A stretch of 10,895 bases of DNA, from assembly GCA_016866375.1 (NCBI GenBank), contig VGMK01000058.1:1-10895 (forward strand), in the 5' to 3' direction. Position numbers and translations under genes: made by a program. Source of the DNA: Bacteroidota bacterium (GTDB lineage: Bacteria > Bacteroidota > Bacteroidia > Flavobacteriales_D > Crocinitomicaceae). The notes beneath the pieces are model-generated. The model was not told where the DNA came from. It worked only from the letters and a program-made list of their open reading frames with translations, and did no database searches. Numbering within the stretch: position 1 is the stretch's first letter; every line of letters begins with the position of its first letter. This document shows positions 1 to 6,609 of the stretch, piece by piece.

Positions 1-34
1 GAACGACAACTGCAAGAATTGTTTTACGACTCAT
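1..34 (-). CDS. Possible start of a further minus-strand gene (cut by window edge)
   Basis: An ATG on the minus strand at 34-32 opens a frame reading MSRKTILAVVV before the window ends. A basic residue pair followed by a hydrophobic run looks like the beginning of a signal peptide or membrane anchor. It lies 27 bases after the stop of the ferredoxin reductase gene and on the same strand, the spacing expected of a next gene in an operon. Only 11 codons are visible, so no family can be named. The alternative is that this edge holds the tail of a plus-strand gene (an open frame from base 1 to a TGA at 97-99), but that would run about 36 bases into the reductase gene, which I consider less likely. 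Confidence 0.35.
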   Translation of the reverse strand, partial: MSRKTILAVVV

Positions 35-61
35 GGATCAAATCTAAAGAAAATCTGCAGA

Positions 62-1072
62 CTAAAAACCTTGAATACCATTTACTGTGGTATACTTGAG
101 GACATTTTTCTTTTCAGGATATATTCTTGCAAAAGCAGACTGCACTGCCAAGGTACCTTCATGAAATCCACAAAGTATGAGTTTCAGTTTGTTTTCATAG
201 GTGTTAACATCTCCAACCGCATAAATGCCTGGAATATTGGTTGAGTAATCCAACGTATTTACTTTGATTGCATTTTTTTCTATTTCTAAACCCCAATCTG
301 CAATGGGTCCCAAGCTAGGTTTAAGTCCAAACAGAGGAATAAAATGATCCGTTTCGTACACCATCTCCCCTCTGGATTGATGTGTAATGTGCACGGCGCT
401 GAGCTTCCCGTTCCCGGAAAGACCCGTAACCTCTGCTTCGGTGATAAGTTTTATCTTACCTTGTTCAGCCATATCAATTACTTTTTGAACAGAGTCCAAA
501 TGACCACGAAATGAGCTGCTTCTATGTACCAAAACCACCTCTTTTGCAATGCTATTTTCAGCTAAAAATATGGACCAATCTAACGCTGAATCTCCACCTC
601 CAGCTATAACACAATTTTTGTCGTTATAGAATGTGGGATCTTTAATAATGTACTCAACACCTCTGTCCTCAAAATCTATGATATTTTCTATTGGGGGTTT
701 CCGAGGTTCAAATACACCTAAACCTCCTGCTATGATAACAATTGGTGCTTCATGTTTGGTACCTTTCACTGTTGTGACCACAAATTTTCCTTCGCTATTT
801 TTAGCAATCGTTAGAGCTGCTTCGCCTAAAGTAAAACCGGGCTTAAATGGTTCCGCTTGTTTCATTAAGTTATCGACGAGTTCACCTGCCAAAATTTCAG
901 GAAATCCAGGTATATCGTAAATTGGTTTTTTGGGATAAATTTCTGAGCATTGGCCCCCAGGTTGCGGCAATGAGTCAATAAGATGACAACGTAATTTTAG
1001 CAAGCCTGCTTCAAAAACAGTAAATAACCCCACTGGCCCTGCCCCTATAACTATGATATCTGTTTGAATCAT
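62..1072 (-). CDS. Ferredoxin--NADP(+) reductase, thioredoxin-reductase-like (YumC type)
   Basis: A 336-residue FAD- and NAD(P)H-dependent flavoprotein, predicted cytosolic, that would move electrons between NADPH and ferredoxin. Visible motifs are the FAD dinucleotide loop GAGPVG (residues 10-15), the GGQC/IYDIPG segment (39-56) typical of this family, the second nucleotide-binding loop AGGGDSALDW (157-166) followed by HRSS (183-186) near the NADP phosphate site, and the C-terminal FAD motif AVGDVN (285-290). The redox-active CxxC of true thioredoxin reductases is absent, which separates it from TrxB and points to the bacterial ferredoxin/flavodoxin reductase branch. The length matches the family. 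The ATG is preceded directly by eight A residues rather than a Shine-Dalgarno sequence, consistent with Bacteroidota initiation. The next gene upstream on this strand (rsmE) ends 70 bp away. The physiological electron acceptor cannot be told from sequence. Confidence 0.88.
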   Translation of the reverse strand: MIQTDIIVIGAGPVGLFTVFEAGLLKLRCHLIDSLPQPGGQCSEIYPKKPIYDIPGFPEILAGELVDNLMKQAEPFKPGFTLGEAALTIAKNSEGKFVVTTVKGTKHEAPIVIIAGGLGVFEPRKPPIENIIDFEDRGVEYIIKDPTFYNDKNCVIAGGGDSALDWSIFLAENSIAKEVVLVHRSSSFRGHLDSVQKVIDMAEQGKIKLITEAEVTGLSGNGKLSAVHITHQSRGEMVYETDHFIPLFGLKPSLGPIADWGLEIEKNAIKVNTLDYSTNIPGIYAVGDVNTYENKLKLILCGFHEGTLAVQSAFARIYPEKKNVLKYTTVNGIQGF

Positions 1073-1142
1073 TTTTTTTTGTATTATAAACAGCGTTACA
1101 AAATAACGAACAAATATTTAACAATTCTCAAACTGCATTGTT

Positions 1143-1820
1143 TTACGAGCACTGATAAAAAACGGAAATGAGGGCAGCAGTTTCAGTTCTTAATCTAAAC
1201 TCACCCAAATCAAGAGCTTGATATCCGTTTTGTAATGCTCGTTCCACCTCATCCTTTGTAAAATCTCCCTCAGGGCCGATCATTATTGGCCCTTTTTGAA
1301 GACCACAAACCGCTGACATTTTTTTCCCAGGATGACAATGTGCAATATACCCTCCTGGAAATTGTGACACAAAAGATTTAACATCAGGGCAAAACATAAT
1401 TTCAGGTAGGTAGTAGCGCTTAGATTGCTTTATTGCTGAAACAGCAATTTTTTCCAATCTATCCAACTTTAGCTGAGGCCGTTCGCAATTCTTAGAATAT
1501 ATAAAAGTGATTTTTGTCGCACCTAACTCTACTGCTTTCTCCGTTAACCATTCCATTCGATCCATACTTTTTGTTGGACAAACAGCGACATGAATATCTT
1601 TCGTTTTAGGGAAGGAGAAAGAGGTGTCTATTCTAACCGAACACTTTTTGGGATTTGCATCCACAACACTTGCCTCTACAAGCAATCCTTTACCATTAAT
1701 TATTTCTATTGAATCCCCAAGCTTATACCGCAACACCCGAATGCAATGTTTAGATTCCTCCTGAGTCAGCTCGATAAATTTATGGTTTTCATTAAGATTG
1801 GGTAAAAAGAATAGCGCCAT
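1143..1820 (-). CDS. rsmE: 16S rRNA (uracil-1498-N3)-methyltransferase RsmE
   Basis: A 225-residue SPOUT-class (alpha/beta knot) methyltransferase that uses S-adenosylmethionine to methylate U1498 of 16S rRNA in the 30S decoding region. The N-terminal part (about 1-70) is the PUA-like RNA-binding domain, with HCIRVLRYKLGD at 25-36. The C-terminal part carries the family motifs EKAVELGA (94-101), AIKQSKRYYLP (129-139), the SAM-binding knot IGPEGDF (181-187) and LGEFRLRTETA (205-215). It is slightly shorter than the 235-245 residues common in the family and ends soon after the last knot helix, but all motifs are present. Its ATG overlaps the holA stop by one base (TAATG), so the two genes are very likely co-transcribed and translationally coupled. 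No clear terminator follows. Confidence 0.95.
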   Translation of the reverse strand: MALFFLPNLNENHKFIELTQEESKHCIRVLRYKLGDSIEIINGKGLLVEASVVDANPKKCSVRIDTSFSFPKTKDIHVAVCPTKSMDRMEWLTEKAVELGATKITFIYSKNCERPQLKLDRLEKIAVSAIKQSKRYYLPEIMFCPDVKSFVSQFPGGYIAHCHPGKKMSAVCGLQKGPIMIGPEGDFTKDEVERALQNGYQALDLGEFRLRTETAALISVFYQCS

Positions 1821-2818
1821 TAATACATGATTTGAAAAACAAGTTCCCTGAGAAGTTCTGGATGTGAAGCGTTGGCATTTCCTACTCCTTTCGATTTTAA
1901 ATCGTATTGATGCAAGAGCGAAATTACCGATGCTATTTTTTTAGGATCATATAGATTTTTTGAGATCAACAGTTCCCCTACGACAAATTGATGCAATCCT
2001 AAATTTTGAGCGAGGGCTTCTTTGGTTTTAACCGGAAAAAAATGAATTCGCATAAGTTGAGAAAAGTGCTTGAAAAAAGCAGCCATCAAATTGGGAAATT
2101 CCAGTGCTTTTGGATTATACTCAAAATATTGAACGATTTTCATCGCCTTGACTGAATCTTTTTTTGCAACTGCATTTGTCAACTCGAATGCATTGTAATC
2201 TTTGGAAATGCCGATATTCTCCTCAATATGAGTGTCGTTGATTGTTGTGCCTTTTTCTATGAGAATAGACAATTTATCTACTTCATTGACGATTCTACTT
2301 AAATCATTTCCTAAAAATTCTACCAGCAACATAGCTGCTTTCGACGTAATATCATATCCAATACTTTTAATGTACCGCTGTATCCATTCGGAAAGTTGAT
2401 ATTCTCTTACCTTTTCAGATTTAAAAACTACCCCGTGATTTAGTACTGTTTTTAGATATTTTTTTCTTCCGTCTATGAATTTGTATTTGTAACAAATGAC
2501 AAAAATTGTTGTATCATTCGGTCGCTCAAAATAATCCTCTAAATCATCTAGCTGCTTAAAATCTTGGGCTTCCTTTAAAACGACAACTCGCCGTTCAGCA
2601 GTCATGGGGTAAGATTTTAATTCACTTAAAAGAGCAGCTAATTCCACGTCTTTTCCGTAAAGTATAGATTGATTAAAATCTCGCTCGTGTTCTGGTAAAG
2701 CATGTTGAATGATCGCCTCAGAAATTATATCTATGTAATAAGGTTCTTCTCCATGCAGGAGATACAAGTTGCTCAGATTTCCAGCCTTGATTTTTTTTAT
2801 TATTTCCTTGGCTTCCAT
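1820..2818 (-). CDS. holA: DNA polymerase III, delta subunit HolA
   Basis: A 332-residue clamp-loader subunit that opens the beta sliding clamp during loading onto primed DNA. The N-terminal domain carries the family signature LYLLHGEEPYYID (18-30), where a degenerate P-loop normally sits, followed by the YPMTAERRVVVLKEAQDF segment (70-87), which matches the usual 'F..rrlvvlr.a..f' region. A middle helical section (GNDLSRIVNEVDKLSIL, 170-186) and the C-terminal collar domain, with LHQYDLKSKGVG near 302-313, follow. The length is normal for HolA. The start at MEAKEIIKKIKAG suits the family, with no better alternative nearby. An A8 run in codons 6-9 is present but in frame. A good promoter match lies directly upstream, and rsmE follows with a 1-base overlap. 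Confidence 0.93.
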   Translation of the reverse strand: MEAKEIIKKIKAGNLSNLYLLHGEEPYYIDIISEAIIQHALPEHERDFNQSILYGKDVELAALLSELKSYPMTAERRVVVLKEAQDFKQLDDLEDYFERPNDTTIFVICYKYKFIDGRKKYLKTVLNHGVVFKSEKVREYQLSEWIQRYIKSIGYDITSKAAMLLVEFLGNDLSRIVNEVDKLSILIEKGTTINDTHIEENIGISKDYNAFELTNAVAKKDSVKAMKIVQYFEYNPKALEFPNLMAAFFKHFSQLMRIHFFPVKTKEALAQNLGLHQFVVGELLISKNLYDPKKIASVISLLHQYDLKSKGVGNANASHPELLRELVFQIMY

Positions 2819-2822
2819 TCAT

Positions 2823-2852
2823 CAAAAATAGGAACTTAAATCAAGTCTACAA
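2823..2852 (-). promoter_or_regulatory. Bacteroidota-type promoter before holA
   Basis: On the minus strand there is a TTG (2852-2850), a 19-base spacer, and then TATTTTTG (2830-2823), a full match to the phylum's -7 consensus TAnnTTTG with an accepted spacing to the -33 element. The final G is only four bases before the holA ATG. Initiation at the usual distance would therefore give a transcript with almost no 5' leader. The 113-bp gap between aroE and holA contains nothing else that I recognise. Confidence 0.45.
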
Positions 2853-2931
2853 TGAGGTGCTAGACAGTTTTGTGACGATTTTTAGGCAAATCAAACTATT
2901 CAGAATTTTCTTCGCCAGTGCCTCAACTAAA

Positions 2932-3690
2932 TTACCCAAATTTCTGCATGTTATTTCGGGTTATTTTATTCCAAATTTCCCAACTTGCCAGCGCCTGGTG
3001 CTTCAACATGCTTTCTCCATTCATGGTGATGGCACCTTTGCGTTTTGCATGCATAAGAAAATTAGTTTCCGCTGGGTTATAGATTAAATCAATGACAAAG
3101 TGATCACAAGATAAATGGTTGTATGGAAAATCTATGGTAGCAAGATTGTTAGGATACATTCCCACTGGAGAACAGTTAATAATCAATTTACATGCATTCA
3201 CCATATGATTATTCAACTCCGAATAAGAAAATGTTTTTATTTTACCCTCGGGTGAACGAGAAACATATATGACATCGATTCCCATATTTTGTAGAGTCCA
3301 TGCAATAGCCTTGGCAGCTCCTCCAGTACCGATTATTAGTGCTCTTTCGTGGTGCGAACTTAAAAATGGTTTAATCGACTGACGAAAACCTGACGCATCG
3401 GTATTAAATCCAATTTTTTTGTTCTCAGAAAATGCTATTGTATTCACAGCTCCTATTTGACTTGCTTCGTCGTCGATAACATCCAAGTATTGCATCACGA
3501 CTTCCTTGTAGGGGATTGTGACATTCAGGCCATCAGGCATTAAGCTGAATACTTTTGATATTAAGGATATATCAGAGATTTCGTGGCGCTCATATTTCGC
3601 ATTGATTTTATGGTCTGAAAAATATTCAGTGAAAAATTTTGGCGAAAAAGAATGTGCCAAAGAGGATCCAATTAGTCCGAATTTTCGCAT
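2932..3690 (-). CDS. aroE: Shikimate dehydrogenase
   Basis: A 252-residue NADP-dependent enzyme that reduces 3-dehydroshikimate to shikimate in the chorismate (aromatic amino acid) pathway. The substrate-binding serines are in AHSFSP (S14 and S16). The catalytic lysine is K62 in NVTIPYK (56-62). AVNTI (81-85) and GFNTDASGF (94-102, containing the catalytic aspartate D98) complete the active site. The NADP-binding loop is GTGGAAKA (121-128), and the C-terminal glutamine motif LKHQALASWEIW (229-240) is intact. The protein is a little shorter than the roughly 270 residues of E. coli AroE, as I expect in this phylum. The ATG overlaps the serS stop codon by one base (TAATG), which implies co-translation with serS. 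The presence of both shikimate serines argues against YdiB or other paralogues. Confidence 0.94.
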   Translation of the reverse strand: MRKFGLIGSSLAHSFSPKFFTEYFSDHKINAKYERHEISDISLISKVFSLMPDGLNVTIPYKEVVMQYLDVIDDEASQIGAVNTIAFSENKKIGFNTDASGFRQSIKPFLSSHHERALIIGTGGAAKAIAWTLQNMGIDVIYVSRSPEGKIKTFSYSELNNHMVNACKLIINCSPVGMYPNNLATIDFPYNHLSCDHFVIDLIYNPAETNFLMHAKRKGAITMNGESMLKHQALASWEIWNKITRNNMQKFG

Positions 3691-4961
3691 TAAGAAATGG
3701 TATCAAACCCGGTATATGGTTGCAATACTTCAGGTATTATGATTTGATTTCCGGTTTGATAGTTTTCCAGCAATGCCGCTACTATTCTTGGAAGTGCAAG
3801 GGCAGAACCATTCAACGTATGTGCCAACTGACTTCTTTTATCCGCATCCTTAAACCGTAATTTCAAACGATTGGATTGAAATGTGTCAAACCTGGAAACA
3901 GAACTCACCTCTAACCATTTCTCTTGGGCGGCAGAATAAACCTCAAAGTCGTAGGTCATGGCAGAAGCGAATCCCATGTCGCCTCCACATAGTCGGAGAA
4001 TTCTAAATTCTAGGCCTAATTTAATTAAGAGCCCTTTAACATGTTCCATCATTTCTTCCAATGCAACTGCTGTATTCTGAGGGTTTTCAATTCTTACAAT
4101 TTCAACTTTATCAAATTGATGCAGTCGGTTCAATCCCCTAACATCTTTTCCGTAAGACCCCGCTTCACGTCGAAAACAAGGAGTATATCCGCACATTTTT
4201 ATTGAAAAATTAGGATCTGGCAAAAGAACATCTCTAAAAATATTTGTCAGAGGGACCTCTGCCGTTGGAATCATATAAAAATCATCGGCGGGCATGTAAT
4301 ACATTTGGCCCTCCTTATCTGGGAGCTGACCGGTTCCTATTCCACTTGCTTCATTCACCATGTGGGGAGAAATAAACTCTTCGTAACCCGCATGTTGCGC
4401 TTCATCCAAGAAAAATGAAATCAAGGCGCGCTGCAATTTTGCTCCCTTGCCACGGTAAAAAGGAAATCCTGCACCCGTTACTTTTACTCCTAATTCAAAA
4501 TCTATGAGGTTGTATTTTTTTGCTAAATCCCAATGTGGATGTGCCACAAATGAAAAAACGGGGCCTTGGCCATGGGAAAATACAATTTCGTTGTCTGCTG
4601 CATCTCTTCCGTTTTTAACGAGGTCATTCGGCACGTTTGGAAGTGTGTATAATAAACCCTGTATTTGATGCTCTAATTCTTCAACCTTTAGCTTTAGTTC
4701 CGACTCAGAGGTCTTGAGCACTGCTGTTTTTTCCTTCAGTTGATTTGCTTCGCCCGATTTGCCTGACTTGAAAAGATCCCCAATTTCCTTAGCAAGCAAA
4801 TTAGATTCAGCTGCAATATTATCCAAAGACGTTTTGTTTTTGCGCCATTCGGTATCGAGCACTAAAATTTGCTCAAGTGTTTGGGTTGCGTCAATTTGGC
4901 GTTTTTTTAGGCCGTCAATGATGGCCTGTTTTTCATTTCTAATACGTTGTATTTCTAGCAT
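3690..4961 (-). CDS. serS: Serine--tRNA ligase
   Basis: A 423-residue class II aminoacyl-tRNA synthetase that activates serine and charges tRNA-Ser (and tRNA-Sec where present). The first ~105 residues form the tRNA-binding coiled coil, rich in K/E heptads (for example EANQLKEKTAVL at 71-82). The catalytic core follows: IPTAEVPLTN (231-240) with the serine-binding TAE, class II motif 2 CFRREAGSYGKD (262-273), the EVSSVSRFDTFQ stretch (351-362), and motif 3 LNGSALALPR (383-392). The length is normal. I would expect Asn rather than Arg at residue 357 in the EVSSVS[N]F segment, a small oddity. The start codon is the first Met of MLEIQRIRNE, which matches the family's usual start. aroE follows with a 1-base overlap. 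The upstream gap to the M48 gene is 33 bp and contains a candidate -7 box. Confidence 0.96.
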   Translation of the reverse strand: MLEIQRIRNEKQAIIDGLKKRQIDATQTLEQILVLDTEWRKNKTSLDNIAAESNLLAKEIGDLFKSGKSGEANQLKEKTAVLKTSESELKLKVEELEHQIQGLLYTLPNVPNDLVKNGRDAADNEIVFSHGQGPVFSFVAHPHWDLAKKYNLIDFELGVKVTGAGFPFYRGKGAKLQRALISFFLDEAQHAGYEEFISPHMVNEASGIGTGQLPDKEGQMYYMPADDFYMIPTAEVPLTNIFRDVLLPDPNFSIKMCGYTPCFRREAGSYGKDVRGLNRLHQFDKVEIVRIENPQNTAVALEEMMEHVKGLLIKLGLEFRILRLCGGDMGFASAMTYDFEVYSAAQEKWLEVSSVSRFDTFQSNRLKLRFKDADKRSQLAHTLNGSALALPRIVAALLENYQTGNQIIIPEVLQPYTGFDTIS

Positions 4962-4978
4962 GAGAAGAATTTCGATGA

Positions 4979-4986
4979 CAAAGATA
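4979..4986 (-). promoter_or_regulatory. Candidate -7 promoter box before serS
   Basis: The minus strand reads TATCTTTG here, an exact match to the Bacteroidota -7 consensus TAnnTTTG, inside the 33-bp gap between the M48 protease gene and serS. Initiation a few bases downstream would leave a leader of about 12 bases. No TTG or TTTG lies at the preferred 17-23-base spacing; the nearest TTG is 26 bases upstream, inside the end of the M48 gene. The call is therefore weak, and read-through from the upstream operon remains possible. Confidence 0.3.
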
Positions 4987-4994
4987 CAAAACCA

Positions 4995-5765
4995 TTACGG
5001 TAATAATTTTAACAAGGCCTGATATTCATCTTTGTACGTTTGATTTCCTTTGCAACTCAGTTCTTCTTTTTTCTTATTAAATGCTTGAATACGATTCCCA
5101 GGATCTGGGTGAGTACTCAAAAACTCAGGCGGTTTAATCCCACCAAGTGCCTGAATTTTTTCAAAAAACCCCGCTCCCCCTGCGGCATTGTAAAGTGTTG
5201 GACAAAGGTACTGAACGGAACAATTGTCTGCTTCCGTTTCGTGATTTCTTGAAAATTTTAATCCAATTAGGACCGCGCTGACTTCTTTTATAGCTTCTTG
5301 TTTACCGGCAACAACTTCCAGTAACAATTGGACACCAAACATTTGTGTCATTTGTCTGGTTGAGTGACGCATATCTGCATGTCCCATTTCGTGCCCTAAC
5401 ACCCCCGCCAGCTGATCACCTGAATCTAAAAATTTCAAAATTCCGGTAAAAACGTAAATGTATCCCCCCGGTGTGCAAAATGCATTTATCATAGAGTCGT
5501 TTTGTATAACACGAATACGCCAAGGAAACTCCTGCTTGTACTTTACTTGACCAGAATTCAAAAGCTCGTCTCTTATGCTGTAAATGTATTGATACACCTG
5601 AGTATATTTTATGGAGTCTAGTACAATATAACCGCTTGTATCACTCTCAATTTGTGCTGCTACATTGGCTCCAAATGTTTTATCATCCTCAATGGTAAAT
5701 AAATTCACTGATTTACAACCGCAAAAAGCAAGTAGAACAAAACAAACTAAAAAATGAAGTCGCAT
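4995..5765 (-). CDS. M48-family metalloprotease, predicted envelope lipoprotein
   Basis: A 256-residue zinc endopeptidase of the M48 (Ste24/HtpX/BepA-like) superfamily. The N-terminus (MRLHFLVCFVLLAFCGCKS) is a short hydrophobic export signal ending in cysteines. Lipidation at C17 or C15 is likely, although neither site is a textbook lipobox. The catalytic motif HEMGH is at 125-129 (zinc ligands H125 and H129, general base E126), and the third ligand is probably E176 in NHETEAD (174-180). The STHPDPGNRI segment (217-226) is the conserved C-terminal motif of the periplasmic M48 (LoiP/BepA) group. There are no TPR repeats, so it is closer to LoiP/YcaL-type enzymes than to BepA. A role in quality control of envelope proteins is inferred from family. 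It starts one base after the stop of the isoaspartyl peptidase gene, so it belongs to the same operon. Confidence 0.88.
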   Translation of the reverse strand: MRLHFLVCFVLLAFCGCKSVNLFTIEDDKTFGANVAAQIESDTSGYIVLDSIKYTQVYQYIYSIRDELLNSGQVKYKQEFPWRIRVIQNDSMINAFCTPGGYIYVFTGILKFLDSGDQLAGVLGHEMGHADMRHSTRQMTQMFGVQLLLEVVAGKQEAIKEVSAVLIGLKFSRNHETEADNCSVQYLCPTLYNAAGGAGFFEKIQALGGIKPPEFLSTHPDPGNRIQAFNKKKEELSCKGNQTYKDEYQALLKLLP

Positions 5766-5766
5766 C

Positions 5767-6609
5767 TTATTTAAAGATAGTTAAATTTATTCCGTCAAAT
5801 GCAGCAAAAACAATCTTAGGATGTGATTCCTGCCAAAACATATTTCCCCTCTTATCAATCCCGATTGCTCCTGCAAAACCATCGATGCCTTTTAATTCGG
5901 AAAAAGTACAATTGAACGCACTTTGTATATTCATGCCATCTGTAACGCGGGTCACGATTTTGGCTGCAACGGCAATACTAACGATGTCCTCTCCAACACC
6001 GGTGCAACTAACGGCACAATTATCGTTTGCAAAATTCCCTGCGACGGTTGCTGAATCGGATATTCGACCAGGGATTTCAAATCCCTTTCCACCTGTAGAG
6101 GTCGCAGCTGCTAAATTCCCATTTGCATCCAGTGCCACACAGCCAACAGTTCCGATTCCATTTGAAGCCATTTTTTCCTCGAATTCTTTTCTTCTTTGAG
6201 GAGTTTCAGTGGAAAATTTTTCTATACCTTTTGAAGTTGCAAATGCATTTGCGCCTTCAGCACCCAACACTCGGTCTTCAACGTTTTGGAGGAGGGCTGC
6301 AACATCAATTGGATTTTTAAGACCCTCAATGTTTATAACTCCACTGAATTTTTTTGACTGACCGTCCATAACCGAGGCGCTCATACGGATTACACCATCT
6401 CGTTGTATCTGAGAGCCTGTTCCAGCATTAAATAAAGGATCATCCTCCAACAATCGAACTGCATATACTACTGTTTCTCGGGCCGAATGATTGCACAAAT
6501 AATTATGCGTCAATGAAATAATTCTTTTCATTGCTTCCTGTTTGGCAGTTTTTATACCATCAGATTGTGACGATTCGCTAAAAAATCCGCCGTGAATAAG
6601 TACTTTCAT
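5767..6609 (-). CDS. iaaA: Isoaspartyl peptidase / L-asparaginase (Ntn-hydrolase, plant type)
   Basis: A 280-residue precursor of the Thr-type N-terminal nucleophile hydrolase that cleaves isoaspartyl (beta-Asp) dipeptides and, less efficiently, asparagine. Visible family motifs are IHGG (5-8), LFNAGTGSQIQRDG (59-72), the autocleavage and nucleophile site GTVGCVALD (153-161, with T154 becoming the new N-terminus), ATSTGGKGFEIPGRISDS (169-186, with R182 and D185 in the substrate-carboxylate position) and TGVGED (203-208). Autoprocessing would give alpha (about 153) and beta (about 127) subunits. No signal peptide is visible, so it is predicted cytosolic. It directly follows the cyanophycinase gene with a one-base TGATG overlap. 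That points to hydrolysis of the beta-Asp-Arg (or Lys) dipeptides released by that enzyme. A general role in isoaspartyl dipeptide clearance is the alternative. Confidence 0.9.
   Translation of the reverse strand: MKVLIHGGFFSESSQSDGIKTAKQEAMKRIISLTHNYLCNHSARETVVYAVRLLEDDPLFNAGTGSQIQRDGVIRMSASVMDGQSKKFSGVINIEGLKNPIDVAALLQNVEDRVLGAEGANAFATSKGIEKFSTETPQRRKEFEEKMASNGIGTVGCVALDANGNLAAATSTGGKGFEIPGRISDSATVAGNFANDNCAVSCTGVGEDIVSIAVAAKIVTRVTDGMNIQSAFNCTFSELKGIDGFAGAIGIDKRGNMFWQESHPKIVFAAFDGINLTIFK

Noticed and set aside
1..99. Open plus-strand frame from base 1 to a TGA at 97-99, possible tail of a convergent gene
   Set aside because: It would overlap the end of the well-supported ferredoxin reductase gene by about 36 bases, it shows no recognisable motif, and the minus strand offers a signal-peptide-like start in a normal operon position.
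1094..1108. Hairpin CGTTA-CAAAA-TAACG between rsmE and the ferredoxin reductase gene, as a terminator
   Set aside because: The stem is only 5 bp and AT-rich, and it is not followed by a U tract in the transcribed direction.
1099..1132. Promoter for the ferredoxin reductase gene (TTTG-N22-TTATTTTG on the minus strand)
   Set aside because: The -7 box has one mismatch in the key TA and overlaps the small hairpin; in AT-rich sequence this is too weak to list as a feature.
2791..2798. A8 run in holA as a programmed frameshift site, as known for dnaX
   Set aside because: It lies within the first codons, there is no nearby stem-loop or alternative frame of useful length, and the delta subunit is not known to use frameshifting.
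2857..3087. Plus-strand 76-codon frame overlapping aroE
   Set aside because: Most of it lies antisense to the confirmed aroE gene, and its composition looks like a complement-frame shadow.
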